Positions 8,552-16,393 of a stretch of DNA of 64,000 nucleotides are shown here, piece after piece. Numbering within the stretch: position 1 is the first letter of the stretch; every line of letters starts with the position of its first letter. A model generated the notes under the pieces. It saw only the letters and a program-made list of their open reading frames with translations, was not told the origin of the DNA and did not search any database. The stretch comes from Pedobacter sp. AK013 (GTDB taxonomy: Bacteria > Bacteroidota > Bacteroidia > Sphingobacteriales > Sphingobacteriaceae): assembly GCF_014205835.1 (NCBI RefSeq), contig NZ_JACHCQ010000034.1, positions 1 to 64,000 on the forward strand, read 5' to 3'. A program made the translations under genes and the position numbers.

Positions 8552-8829
8552 AAAGTATTTCCTGGCGCTATATCTCCGCCCAGATCGAGTGTATTCTGGA
8601 AACCTTCCAGGTATTGAAGTAAATGCCGTTCGGCATTTGCGTAAGAAGTAAATGTTGATGCCGGTTCGTAGGCATCAGAATCAGTTTTGCTTTTGTAAAA
8701 TGAACTGATTTTGAAAACGAAAACTTTGCCATCATTAATTGGCGACATAATTCTAGCCTTAATAGCATGACCGTTTACCTCAACAAAAAATTCTTTTAAA
8801 ACAGTATAGATAACAGCAGACATAGACAA
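8548..8829 (-). CDS. Conserved hypothetical small protein
   Basis: A 93-residue soluble protein with alternating beta-like and helical stretches (YTVLKEFFVEVNGHAIKARI, then KVFVFKISSFYKS) and a C-terminal helix (NAERHLLQYLEGFQ). No signal peptide or membrane segment. I do not recognise the family. It converges with the small membrane protein gene, and the two stop codons overlap (8548-8551), so neither has room for its own terminator there. Confidence 0.6.
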   Translation of the reverse strand: MSMSAVIYTVLKEFFVEVNGHAIKARIMSPINDGKVFVFKISSFYKSKTDSDAYEPASTFTSYANAERHLLQYLEGFQNTLDLGGDIAPGNTF

Positions 8830-8948
8830 GGTTTTAGATTTAACTCAATATGAGAAATCTAAATTACCTTAAATAGCTAATGAATCAACCTGTTATTGAT
8901 AAAATAACTATTTTTTAACATTAATTTAATATAAAAAGTTTATTTCTT

Positions 8949-10157
8949 TTATTTCCTAGTAGGCTCGTAAGCATAAACAACTTCGTATTTACTGTTCTTG
9001 AAATTTGAAGAAAGTTGTCCGATTTTTAGATTTTGAGACTGGGGTGTAGGCTCACAATACGAATATTTCTTGCCTTTATAAGTAACTGGTTCGCCAACTG
9101 GTTTATCAAACTGTACGGCAATTGTTAAATGTTTAGGGTAAAGCAGGGCAATCATCGGCAGGTTATATATTTCCTTTACCAGGTAAAAAAATAACGCAGC
9201 CCGATCATCGCAATCGCTGTAGGTACTTAATAATGTTTGTTCTGGGGAGAAACGTTTTTCCATCCCGAAATTTTCACTATCATCTTCATATAAAAAACCA
9301 TAACGGGTAAATCGCATCAGGTAATCAACACCTTTTTTCTGATCCATGTGTTTCAGGTTTTCTTTTAAGGTAGGAATAAGAGAGCTGTATGTTTCTCTGC
9401 TCAAAGGAATATTAAAATAACTTTCAAAATCTACTACCGGATAGTTTTTAAAAATGGTTTGCACATCTTTATTAACTTTTAGCTTAAAATGGTGAATTTT
9501 CTGGCGGTAACTAAATTCGATGTCTTTTTCCTGATAACTTTCTGGTTTAAAATCTGGCATTCTGGTTACCTTATAAGAGAATGGATTTTTAGCCTCTGGA
9601 ATTAAAATTTTAACAGGCTTGTAAGTATCAGTCTGTTTAAACAGTTTGCCATAATCATGGTAATTTAGGCACATAAATTTTTTATCGTCAATCATAAAAA
9701 ACGGAATATCGCTGATATCCTCTTCATTTCTTACATAAAAGATTACCTGATCGTTGCCTACCGCTAACCTTGCATCATAACCACATTTACTTAGTAAAAA
9801 CCATTTGTATAAGGTATAAGCGAAATAATTATCTGCTTTTGGGCTAATCTGCTCGGCTGTTTTACGGATTAATTGATAATAAATCCAGTCGTTTAGATTA
9901 TATTTTTTCTGGTATTTTTCTAAAGACGAAATAAGTGATGTGTATTTGCCTGACGAGATACGATAGTAAAAGTTAGAAACGGCTGGCGTAGTTGCTGTTT
10001 TGGGTATGGGAAAAACTACTGAAGAATCGACACTAAAATTGAAAGTTCCATCATAAAAATCGAAAGAATAGTTCTGTCCATTTGTGATGATGGTATTCAT
10101 CATCAGGCAGGTGAACAAAATAGTCCTCAGAATATATATGTAAATTCCTCTTTTCAA
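8949..10157 (-). CDS. Exported transglutaminase-like protein
   Basis: A 402-residue protein with an N-terminal hydrophobic signal (about residues 8-27, ending near NGQ). The C-terminal third contains TYSDCDDRAALFFYLVKEIY followed by PKHLTIAV. This Cys...His arrangement, with a buried helix after the Cys, is that of transglutaminase-like/papain-like folds. The N-terminal ~230 residues are beta-rich and unassigned. It would act in the periplasm or at the cell surface. It is a single gene, preceded by 329 bp of non-coding DNA. The enzymatic class (protease, amidase or inactive scaffold) is not decidable here. Confidence 0.6.
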   Translation of the reverse strand: MKRGIYIYILRTILFTCLMMNTIITNGQNYSFDFYDGTFNFSVDSSVVFPIPKTATTPAVSNFYYRISSGKYTSLISSLEKYQKKYNLNDWIYYQLIRKTAEQISPKADNYFAYTLYKWFLLSKCGYDARLAVGNDQVIFYVRNEEDISDIPFFMIDDKKFMCLNYHDYGKLFKQTDTYKPVKILIPEAKNPFSYKVTRMPDFKPESYQEKDIEFSYRQKIHHFKLKVNKDVQTIFKNYPVVDFESYFNIPLSRETYSSLIPTLKENLKHMDQKKGVDYLMRFTRYGFLYEDDSENFGMEKRFSPEQTLLSTYSDCDDRAALFFYLVKEIYNLPMIALLYPKHLTIAVQFDKPVGEPVTYKGKKYSYCEPTPQSQNLKIGQLSSNFKNSKYEVVYAYEPTRK

Positions 10158-10445
10158 ACCGCTCTATATTTGGTTACATTAAATTTACTTATTATTAATG
10201 TAAACGCAACAATTTGTTTATGTGAATAACTGTGGTATTGCTTAACGTAGTGTTAACATTAAGGCTGATTCAAAGAACTTGAAATTGCTGCTTTAAAGAA
10301 AATTATAGTGTTGGTAATATCCCTCTATACGGCATCAATAAATTCTATAAATAACATTTCATTAATATCAATTTAACAAGACAGGCCTACTTTTGTGGCA
10401 TAAATATTTGGTTAGTATTTATAAAGTTTAGGTTAGTTGATAATA
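10158..10445. other. Intergenic region with an orphan forward promoter-like site
   Basis: About 290 bases between two minus-strand genes. It must contain the promoter of the gene starting at 10157. On the plus strand TACTTTTG (10388-10395) fits the -7 consensus, yet no plus-strand gene follows; a short hairpin (ATAAATA/TATTTAT) and the terminator at 10446 do. See the small RNA candidate. Confidence 0.4.
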
Positions 10446-10476
10446 AAAAACCCAGATGGATGTCTGGGTTTTTTTA
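10402..10476 (+). ncRNA. Candidate small RNA (promoter-hairpin-terminator)
   Basis: TACTTTTG at 10388-10395 would start a transcript near 10402. About 75 nt later it meets the strong hairpin at 10446-10476, which carries T-runs in both directions. An internal hairpin (ATAAATA ... TATTTAT) forms the 5' part. There is no open frame of use. The same terminator is needed by the minus-strand gene, so a real transcript is only a possibility. Confidence 0.25.
10446..10476. terminator. Terminator of the two-domain acyltransferase gene
   Basis: AAAAAACCCAGA (10446-10457) pairs with TCTGGGTTTTTT (10464-10475). On the minus strand it lies 10 bp after the stop of the gene at 10487-12238, and it is symmetric enough to act both ways. 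Confidence 0.88.
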
Positions 10477-10486
10477 TTGTATTTAT

Positions 10487-12238
10487 TTATAGATTTTTGC
10501 CAAGCTTTTCGAGCATTTCTGGTGGAATATTATGTGTATCAACCACTAAGAAACCATCTAAACAATCAGAAAACTTAGGATCGATATTGAATGAGATAAT
10601 TTTCGCATTTAGGTTCATATATTGCCTCAATAGTACGGGTATTTTAATATGCGAATTTTCAATGTCGCCAATAATACTATCTAAATCTTTAAATGATTCG
10701 CTACTATCAACCAAGGTATCAGTAGCAATAGGCAATAAATCGGCTTTGAATTTATTTCGGGGTTTAACATATTTCGCCATTTCATAATCGAAATGATTTT
10801 TGGTAATGTAATCTACAATTAAGGCCTTACTAAATTTAGAGAAATTGTTGCTAATGCTCACCGGCCCGAACATGTAACGGTATTGAGGATTATCGATAAG
10901 GTATTTTAAAATGCCTTTCCAAAGTAAAAACAATGGAAGTGGTTTACCTTGATATTCTTTTCTGATCCACGATCTGCCCAGCTCGATCCCCTGTCTCAAC
11001 ATCGGGTAGAACTGATCTTTCATTTTAAACAGTTCTGACAGATAGAAGCCACGGCGACCCATACTTTCTAAAATTTCATCACCTTTACCAATCCGGTATG
11101 CACCTACGATATTTTCAAGGTCTTTATCCCATATAAATAAGTGGTTATAGTAGATGTCGTAATTATCGAGATCAATTTTTTTGTTGGTTCCTTCACCAAC
11201 CTCACGGAAAGTGATTTCGCGTAAACGGCCAATTTCTCTTAAAATATTCGGGATTTTTAAAGTCGGAACAATATATACTTCGTAATTTTTCTCCGTCCAA
11301 ACCCTGAAATCTTCCAGAACCGCTACTTCGTTTTTAATTAAAACCCTCGAAGTTTCTTCAATTACCTCGGCAGGTTTCTTTTTAATCTTAAATAAGTTTA
11401 ACGGATTAAAGAGTTTTTTCTCTGTATCTAAACCAACACCAAGCGCATATGTACGGGCCCTTAAAAAGTCCATCAGTTTATTGCTGCTGTTCATATGCGA
11501 AATTTCAGATACGGCAATTGGTTTGCCAATCCGCACCTTAATGGTGCGCCCATGTTTATTTAAAAACTCTGATGGCAGTTTTGCTGTGCGCAGTGTAGGA
11601 TGTATAAAGCTTAAAATGTTAAAGAAAACACCGTTATTACCATGGAAATAAATAGGTACAACAGGTACTTTTGCTTTTGCAATCAGTTTTCCAACAACAG
11701 GGTGCCACATCCTGTCGGTTACCTGTTGGGCATCTAACTTAAAGGTAGAAACCTCTCCTGCAGGGAAAATACCAATTGGTGTTCCATTTCTAAGCAAATC
11801 AAAAGTAGTTTTTAATCCACTGATGCTTGAAGAATGCTGCACATTTTCGAAAGGGTTTACGGCAACAAAAAATTCATCAAGATTTGGTATTTTTTTCAAA
11901 ATGAAATTTACCATTACCTTGGCATCAGGCCTAACCGTGCATAAAAGTTTAACTAAAGCCAAGCCTTCTACTCCACCATAAGGGTGATTTGCAATGGCAA
12001 TAAAAGGGCCTGTTTTTGGAATGCTGTTTAAATCATCATCATCAAATTCTATAGAAACACCAATGGTTTCTAATATCTTGTCTATAAATTCTAAGCCTTT
12101 AAAGTGTTGATTTTGAGCAAATACGTCGTTGATATCGTTCAGTTTCATGATCTCCATCATCAAACCTGCTAAACCTGGTACACCTAGCTTATCTATCTTT
12201 GTTGCTTTCGCAAACTCAGATGTAGTTATGATCTTCAT
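10487..12238 (-). CDS. Two-domain acyltransferase (PlsC-like + GNAT), OlsF-like
   Basis: A 583-residue protein with two catalytic halves. Residues about 50-290 form a PlsC/lysophospholipid acyltransferase-like domain with the NHPYGGVEG motif (His85) and the GIFPAGEVS block. Residues about 310-560 resemble the OlsB-type GNAT N-acyltransferase of aminolipid synthesis (ITFREVGEGT, LFIWDKDLENIVGAYRIG, GRRGFYLSELF, GPVSISNNFS). Fusions of this kind (OlsF) make ornithine lipids by N- then O-acylation, and related GlsB/GlsA proteins make glycine lipids in Bacteroides. By analogy this enzyme should make an amino-acid lipid at the inner membrane; the amino acid used is not predictable. Single gene with its own terminator. 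Confidence 0.75.
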   Translation of the reverse strand: MKIITTSEFAKATKIDKLGVPGLAGLMMEIMKLNDINDVFAQNQHFKGLEFIDKILETIGVSIEFDDDDLNSIPKTGPFIAIANHPYGGVEGLALVKLLCTVRPDAKVMVNFILKKIPNLDEFFVAVNPFENVQHSSSISGLKTTFDLLRNGTPIGIFPAGEVSTFKLDAQQVTDRMWHPVVGKLIAKAKVPVVPIYFHGNNGVFFNILSFIHPTLRTAKLPSEFLNKHGRTIKVRIGKPIAVSEISHMNSSNKLMDFLRARTYALGVGLDTEKKLFNPLNLFKIKKKPAEVIEETSRVLIKNEVAVLEDFRVWTEKNYEVYIVPTLKIPNILREIGRLREITFREVGEGTNKKIDLDNYDIYYNHLFIWDKDLENIVGAYRIGKGDEILESMGRRGFYLSELFKMKDQFYPMLRQGIELGRSWIRKEYQGKPLPLFLLWKGILKYLIDNPQYRYMFGPVSISNNFSKFSKALIVDYITKNHFDYEMAKYVKPRNKFKADLLPIATDTLVDSSESFKDLDSIIGDIENSHIKIPVLLRQYMNLNAKIISFNIDPKFSDCLDGFLVVDTHNIPPEMLEKLGKNL

Positions 12239-12333
12239 ATAAAATTCTTAGATTGTTGATAGGCAAAACCTATTCTGTTTTGCAATCCCAAAAATAAGAT
12301 TTATATTTATAATCCACATGTCATATCGCATCA

Positions 12334-13233
12334 ATGAGAATTTGGTTCAACAAAAATTTTGGTGTTAGCAAAAGTGAATTCAACGGGCTACTGTTTCTGG
12401 TCTCTATTATTATTGTAATTAGGGCTACACCTGTTATATACGGTTATTGTCAGCCAAATTTGAAAGATGATCCGAATCTTTTGGCACAAATTCAGAAAAT
12501 AAGCATTACAGATCAGGTATATGCCAATACCATCCGCGATCGGATTGAAAATACAAACCCTGAAAAAACAGTTAAGCTTTTTAAGTTCAATCCCAACACT
12601 TTAGATGTTGAAGGTTGGCAGGCTCTAGGTCTGTCGGCAAAACAGGCGCAATCTATTATAAATTATACCGCTAAAGGCGGCAAATTTTACAAACCAGAAG
12701 ATCTTCAGAAAATGTATACTATTTCGCCAGAAATGTATAAAAAGATACTGCCTTATGCCAACATACCCGATCAGCCTATCCATGCTTCAAAAAAGTATAT
12801 ACCTTTCGAAAAAAAGGAGTTTGCTAAAAAAGCTTCGGTAATTGTTGATATTAATCAGGCAGACTCGGCACGGTTGGATGAGATTAAAGGTATTGGCGGA
12901 ACTTTTGCACTCAGAATTATCAAATACCGCGAACGCTTAGGCGGTTTTTACAAAAAAGAACAACTTCTTGAAGTTTATGGTTTAGATTCTAATAAGTATG
13001 CAGAAATTAAAGATCAGATTGAAATCAGTAATATCCCATTAAAAACAATAAATATAAATACAGCAACTTTTAACGATTTAAAGCGTAATCCCTATCTTTC
13101 CTTCAAACAGATCAATGCCATTATTCAATACCGCAAACAGCATGGCAATTATTCCAGCATAGCCGATCTGAAAAGAGTTGTGCTTTTAAACCAACAGGTT
13201 ATAGATAAAATTACCCCTTATGTTTCTTTTTAG
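12334..13233 (+). CDS. Helix-hairpin-helix (ComEA-like) protein
   Basis: A 299-residue protein with one N-terminal hydrophobic segment (about residues 17-34) and three helix-hairpin-helix units in a row: around LDVEGWQALGLSAKQAQSII (about 89-108), DINQADSARLDEIKGIGGTF (about 170-190) and NINTATFNDLKRNPYLSFKQ (about 238-257). ComEA-type HhH domains bind DNA without sequence specificity and in competent bacteria draw DNA through the periplasm. The N-terminal anchor fits a periplasmic location, but no other uptake gene is nearby, so a DNA-uptake role is only inferred. It stands alone, divergent from the acyltransferase gene. Confidence 0.75.
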   Translation: MRIWFNKNFGVSKSEFNGLLFLVSIIIVIRATPVIYGYCQPNLKDDPNLLAQIQKISITDQVYANTIRDRIENTNPEKTVKLFKFNPNTLDVEGWQALGLSAKQAQSIINYTAKGGKFYKPEDLQKMYTISPEMYKKILPYANIPDQPIHASKKYIPFEKKEFAKKASVIVDINQADSARLDEIKGIGGTFALRIIKYRERLGGFYKKEQLLEVYGLDSNKYAEIKDQIEISNIPLKTININTATFNDLKRNPYLSFKQINAIIQYRKQHGNYSSIADLKRVVLLNQQVIDKITPYVSF

Positions 13234-13254
13234 AAGGAATATTTATTTTTGGTT

Positions 13255-13620
13255 TTGGAAAGCAAAACCTGTATTTCATGGGAGCGCTTGTTCCTGCTCT
13301 TCGCTTTACTCCGTTGCACTCCGTGTTCGCTACGATCAGGTTTAGATATGCAGGATAGTGCTGCAAGTTTTTGCAAATAATTTAGAGCACATTGTTTCTG
13401 CGCCCTGCGACCCTAAATCAAATCTTAGTAACTGCCGCGCCACCTAAACCCAATGGAAGCGGGCACAAAGTAAAGTGGACAGTGGGGCTACATTATCCTA
13501 AACGCTTCCAAACCTGCTTTCCTAAAAACAGCCCACATTTAAATATTCCTTTTTTTGAAAAGCAAAACCTATATTCATAAGCACATTTGTTCCTGCTCTT
13601 TGCGCTATTAGTTCTTCCCG
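13255..13620. repeat. Dispersed repeat family A, copy 1 (inverted arms)
   Basis: This 579-bp gene-free gap is largely filled by a GC-richer repeat. The unit GAAAGCAAAACCT...TTGTTCCTGCTCTT occurs twice in direct orientation (from about 13257 and 13555). Between them a left arm (TTCGCTTTACTCCGTTGCA ... CAGGTTTAG) faces a right arm (CACCTAAACCCAATGGAAGC ... AAAGTAAAGTGGACAG) in inverted orientation. Parts recur at 45090-45430 and 63735-63990. No open frame in it looks protein-coding. Confidence 0.72.
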
Positions 13621-13812
13621 CGAGCCATCATACAGTTTAAGTTGTAAAAAATCATAAAAAATATTCTTCCTTAATTTTCAAGGTTTAAAATTAACCGATA
13701 AACTAATTGAACCGAATACCATTTCATTCTGTAACGGCACAAATATTTAATAGTAACTAACTATCAAATAATTGTTTATAATTGCCGTAACTAACTACAA
13801 AATATAAATTTA

Positions 13813-14964
13813 ATGAGCGTAAGCTTCGATTTTTCAGAAACAGAAACTCAGCAGAGTGTAAAGGCCATGGTCCGCGATTTTGCAGAGAAAAACATTCGTC
13901 CACATATAATGGAATGGGATGAGGCACAATATTTCCCTGTTGAATTGTTTAAACAGCTTGGGGAATTAGGATTAATGGGCGTTTTAGTTCCCGAAGAATA
14001 TGGAGGCTCTGGATTGGGCTACCAGGAGTATGTTGATGTAATTGTAGAAGTAGCGCGAGTTTGTGGTTCAATCGGCTTATCATTAGCTGCACACAATTCT
14101 TTATGTACTGGTCATATTCTGGCTTTTGCCAACGAAGAACAGAAACAAAGGTGGTTGCCAAAACTGGCAACAGCCGAGTGGATTGGTGCCTGGGGATTAA
14201 CCGAAGCCAATACAGGTTCAGATGCCCTAAGAATGTTGACCACCGCTGTTGAAGATGGCGACGATTACATTATTAATGGATCAAAAAATTGGATTACCCA
14301 TGGCAAAAGCGGCGATATTGCGGTTGTTATGGTAAGGACAGGAGAGCAGGGGAGTTCGAAAGGAATTTCAGCCATTGTAGTAGAGCGCGGTACACCTGGC
14401 TTTACCGCGGGGAAAAAGGAAAATAAACTGGGAATGCGGGCGTCAGAAACCACAGAAATGATTTTTGATAATTGCCGCGTACCGAAAGCCAATTTGTTGG
14501 GCAATGTTGGCGAAGGTTTTAAACAGGCCATGAAGGTTTTAGACGGTGGAAGAATTTCTATTGCTGCATTGGCCTTAGGAATTGCAAAAGGTGCTTTTGA
14601 TGCTGCTGTAGCCTATTCGAAGCAACGCCAGCAGTTTGGTCAGCCAATCTCCAGCTTCCAGGCCATTAGTTTTAAACTGGCTGATATGGCTACAGAGATT
14701 GAAGCAGCAGAGTTATTGATCAGACAGGCGGCAGATTTAAAGAACAGGCATTTGCCTATGACAAAAGAATCGGCAATGGCGAAATATTTTGCCTCAGAAG
14801 TTTCGGTAAAGGTAGCTACAGATGCCGTTCAGATATTTGGTGGTTATGGTTATACTAAGGACTTTCCGGTTGAGAAATTTTATCGGGATAGTAAATTATG
14901 TACAATAGGAGAGGGAACATCAGAAATACAAAAAATTGTAATTGCCAGAGAAGTATTGAGTTAA
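13813..14964 (+). CDS. Acyl-CoA dehydrogenase (short/medium-chain type)
   Basis: A 383-residue flavoprotein that oxidises acyl-CoA to trans-2-enoyl-CoA in fatty-acid beta-oxidation, passing electrons to an electron transfer flavoprotein. Length and architecture are standard: N-terminal helical domain, central beta domain with the [13 protein letters not shown] signature (about 133-145), and a C-terminal helical domain. The C-terminus holds [20 protein letters not shown] and [10 protein letters not shown], where Glu367 is the expected catalytic base, as in butyryl/short-chain enzymes. Cytosolic. No other beta-oxidation gene adjoins it; a direct repeat lies in its upstream region. Chain-length preference cannot be given. 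Confidence 0.93.
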   Translation: MSVSFDFSETETQQSVKAMVRDFAEKNIRPHIMEWDEAQYFPVELFKQLGELGLMGVLVPEEYGGSGLGYQEYVDVIVEVARVCGSIGLSLAAHNSLCTGHILAFANEEQKQRWLPKLATAEWIGAWGLTEANTGSDALRMLTTAVEDGDDYIINGSKNWITHGKSGDIAVVMVRTGEQGSSKGISAIVVERGTPGFTAGKKENKLGMRASETTEMIFDNCRVPKANLLGNVGEGFKQAMKVLDGGRISIAALALGIAKGAFDAAVAYSKQRQQFGQPISSFQAISFKLADMATEIEAAELLIRQAADLKNRHLPMTKESAMAKYFASEVSVKVATDAVQIFGGYGYTKDFPVEKFYRDSKLCTIGEGTSEIQKIVIAREVLS

Positions 14965-15041
14965 GGTTAAAGCAGAAAGCTTAAAGACCAAAGCAAATTG
15001 ATGCATTTTTAAGAAAACAACAAACCAAATATATTATGAGT

Positions 15042-15076
15042 AATCCGGACGGTTTAACCACTTCCGGATTTTTTTG
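15042..15076 (+). terminator. Terminator after the acyl-CoA dehydrogenase gene
   Basis: AATCCGGA (15042-15049) pairs with TCCGGATT (15063-15070), followed by TTTTTG. It lies about 75 bp after the stop codon. Confidence 0.82.
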
Positions 15077-15205
15077 TTTTAAAATTTTAAAACCTCCCAC
15101 CTTGATTTAATGTTAAGACTAAAGCAATAAACAGTTTTCAGTTGGCAATTGGCAGTTACCAATGAACAAATGACCAATGAACCGTTGCACTAATGAACTA
15201 AAAAT

Positions 15206-15379
15206 ATGGCAAAGTATTCAGAAAAAGCTGGTGAGAAAGTAGAAAAAACCATGCACGAAATGAAAGAAGGTAAGCTTAAAAGCGGATCAGGTAAAAAAGT
15301 GACTTCCAAAAAGCAGGCAATTGCTATCGGATTATCGGAAGCCAGGAAAGAAGGGGCAAAGGTGCCTAAGAAAGGTTAA
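15206..15379 (+). CDS. Small basic DUF6496-type protein
   Basis: A 57-residue, Lys-rich protein starting MAKYSEKAGEKVEKTMHEMK and containing KLKSGSGKKVTSKKQAIAIG and LSEARKEGAKVPKKG. This is the compact pattern of the DUF6496 family, found widely in bacteria without known function. The GSGKKVTSKKQAIAIGLSEAR part is the family hallmark. There is no signal peptide. Its 3' end runs into a repeat of AAAGC-type elements. Confidence 0.75.
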   Translation: MAKYSEKAGEKVEKTMHEMKEGKLKSGSGKKVTSKKQAIAIGLSEARKEGAKVPKKG

Positions 15380-15485
15380 AAGCTTAAAAACTAAAGCCAA
15401 AAGGTCAAAGCTAATTTGAAATTGATTAGCACAACTCTTGATGAAGTTAAGTGCCGCTTTTTGCTTTGGTCTTTGGACTTTCAGC
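15370..15485. repeat. AAAGC-type repeat (family D), inverted pair
   Basis: Left part GGTTAAAAGCTTAAAAACT, AAAGCCAAAAGGTCAAAGC, and right part TTTTTGCTTTGGTCTTTGG, ACTTTCAGCTTA face each other. Related runs of AAAG-spaced pentamers occur at 14964-15000, 41338-41460 and 61820-61905. The repeat separates the convergent genes 15206-15379 and 15486-15872 and may form a hairpin that ends both transcripts. Confidence 0.55.
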
Positions 15486-15872
15486 TTATTGCGATATATC
15501 TTTCGTAGTTAAAATGCTATCCACAACATAAACACTAAATCCACGCCATGGCAGGGTGTGTTTATATTCTTTGTAGTGTAATTCGAAAAATTTGCCGCTA
15601 TTGGCCATCATTTTTTCAGCAATTTCCTGGTTAGCGATAGAAAATTCGAATTCGTTGTTCTGTAGCGTTCCTGTTTGTCTGGATTTGATTCCGCTTTGGA
15701 TCAATTTCCCTTCGTAGGTTTTAAATACGTAACCTTTTTTTACTACATAATTTAATTCGCCGGCTTTTACGCCTTCGCCAAAAACAAAGAAATACCGGTA
15801 ATAGCAAACTGCTACGAGTAAAATAACGACTATAACTGCGATAATTGAGCCTACTTTTTTGCCTGTTGTCAT
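15486..15872 (-). CDS. Small membrane-anchored protein
   Basis: A 128-residue protein with one N-terminal transmembrane segment (KKVGSIIAVIVVILLVAVCY, about residues 4-24) and a soluble beta-rich domain (GYVFKTYEGKLIQSG, then TLQNNEFEFSI, then FFELHYKEYKHTLPWRGFSV). Bacteroidota genomes often carry proteins of this form; I know of no tested function. I start it at ATG 15872 because residues upstream of it in the longer frame read through the divergent rpsU promoter region. Confidence 0.7.
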   Translation of the reverse strand: MTTGKKVGSIIAVIVVILLVAVCYYRYFFVFGEGVKAGELNYVVKKGYVFKTYEGKLIQSGIKSRQTGTLQNNEFEFSIANQEIAEKMMANSGKFFELHYKEYKHTLPWRGFSVYVVDSILTTKDISQ

Positions 15873-15977
15873 ATGATATAATGTATATATAAATGTAAGT
15901 AAACAACAGTTTAGTTTAATGAATGATTTAAATAAAAATTTCTTTTTATAAATCTTTCTCATTTTCAATATTTTGCT

Positions 15978-15985
15978 TACATTTG
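15978..15985 (+). promoter_or_regulatory. rpsU promoter -7 box
   Basis: TACATTTG fits TAnnTTTG exactly, about 55 bp before the rpsU start, leaving room for a short leader containing the Shine-Dalgarno sequence. Confidence 0.65.
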
Positions 15986-16022
15986 CAGCCCCGATAACAC
16001 GGGAAAATTTAAAAACCACGAG

Positions 16023-16028
16023 AGGAGG
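16023..16028 (+). promoter_or_regulatory. Strong Shine-Dalgarno site of rpsU
   Basis: AGGAGG, within GAGGAGGT, lies 12 nt before the rpsU ATG. Nearly all other genes here (tuf, secE, nusG, rplK, gyrB) lack any such sequence, as is normal for Bacteroidota, whose ribosomes hide the anti-SD with help from bS21. Confidence 0.85.
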
Positions 16029-16040
16029 TATTTCAGCGTT

Positions 16041-16235
16041 ATGATCATTATCAACATTAAAGACGGCGAATCATTAGATAAAGCCCTTAAACGTTTCAAG
16101 AAAAAGTTTGAAAAAACTGGTGTATTGAGAGAACTACGTAGTCGCCAAGCATACGAGAAAAAATCCGTTGCTCGCCGTACTGAAATTAAACATGCTGTTT
16201 ACATTCAGAATATGAATCAAGATACAACTGCATAG
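16041..16235 (+). CDS. rpsU: Small ribosomal subunit protein bS21
   Basis: A 64-residue basic protein (DGESLDKALKRFKKKFEKTG, LRELRSRQAYEKKSVARR) matching bS21, which sits at the 30S platform next to the 16S rRNA 3' end. In Bacteroidota, structural work shows bS21 with bS18 and bS6 occluding the anti-SD. The strong SD in front of this gene fits autoregulation: ribosomes lacking bS21 would translate rpsU best. It is followed by its own terminator at 16258, then xerC and hpf on the same strand. Confidence 0.96.
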   Translation: MIIINIKDGESLDKALKRFKKKFEKTGVLRELRSRQAYEKKSVARRTEIKHAVYIQNMNQDTTA

Positions 16236-16257
16236 TTGTTTAAGATATAAATACATT

Positions 16258-16288
16258 AAAGTCCCAATCGTTTGATTGGGACTTTTTT
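16258..16288 (+). terminator. rpsU terminator
   Basis: AAGTCCCAATC and GATTGGGACTT form a perfect 11-bp stem around a short GTTT-type loop, followed by TTTT. Confidence 0.92.
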
Positions 16289-16393
16289 GTTTTAAAAAGA
16301 AATGAAAAACTTTACAATAAACAATGAATTAATGATTTCTTTATATCAAAACTATTTGTAACTTCATATCAATACCCCGCAAAAAGTTATTGA

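Noticed and set aside
10437-10787. 116-codon plus-strand frame at the 3' end of the acyltransferase gene
   Set aside because: It begins in the terminator and overlaps a conserved gene; no family resemblance.
13392-13580. 62-codon plus-strand frame in the repeat region
   Set aside because: Its codons are those of repeat family A, and Pro/Lys-rich stretches are repeat translation, not a protein.
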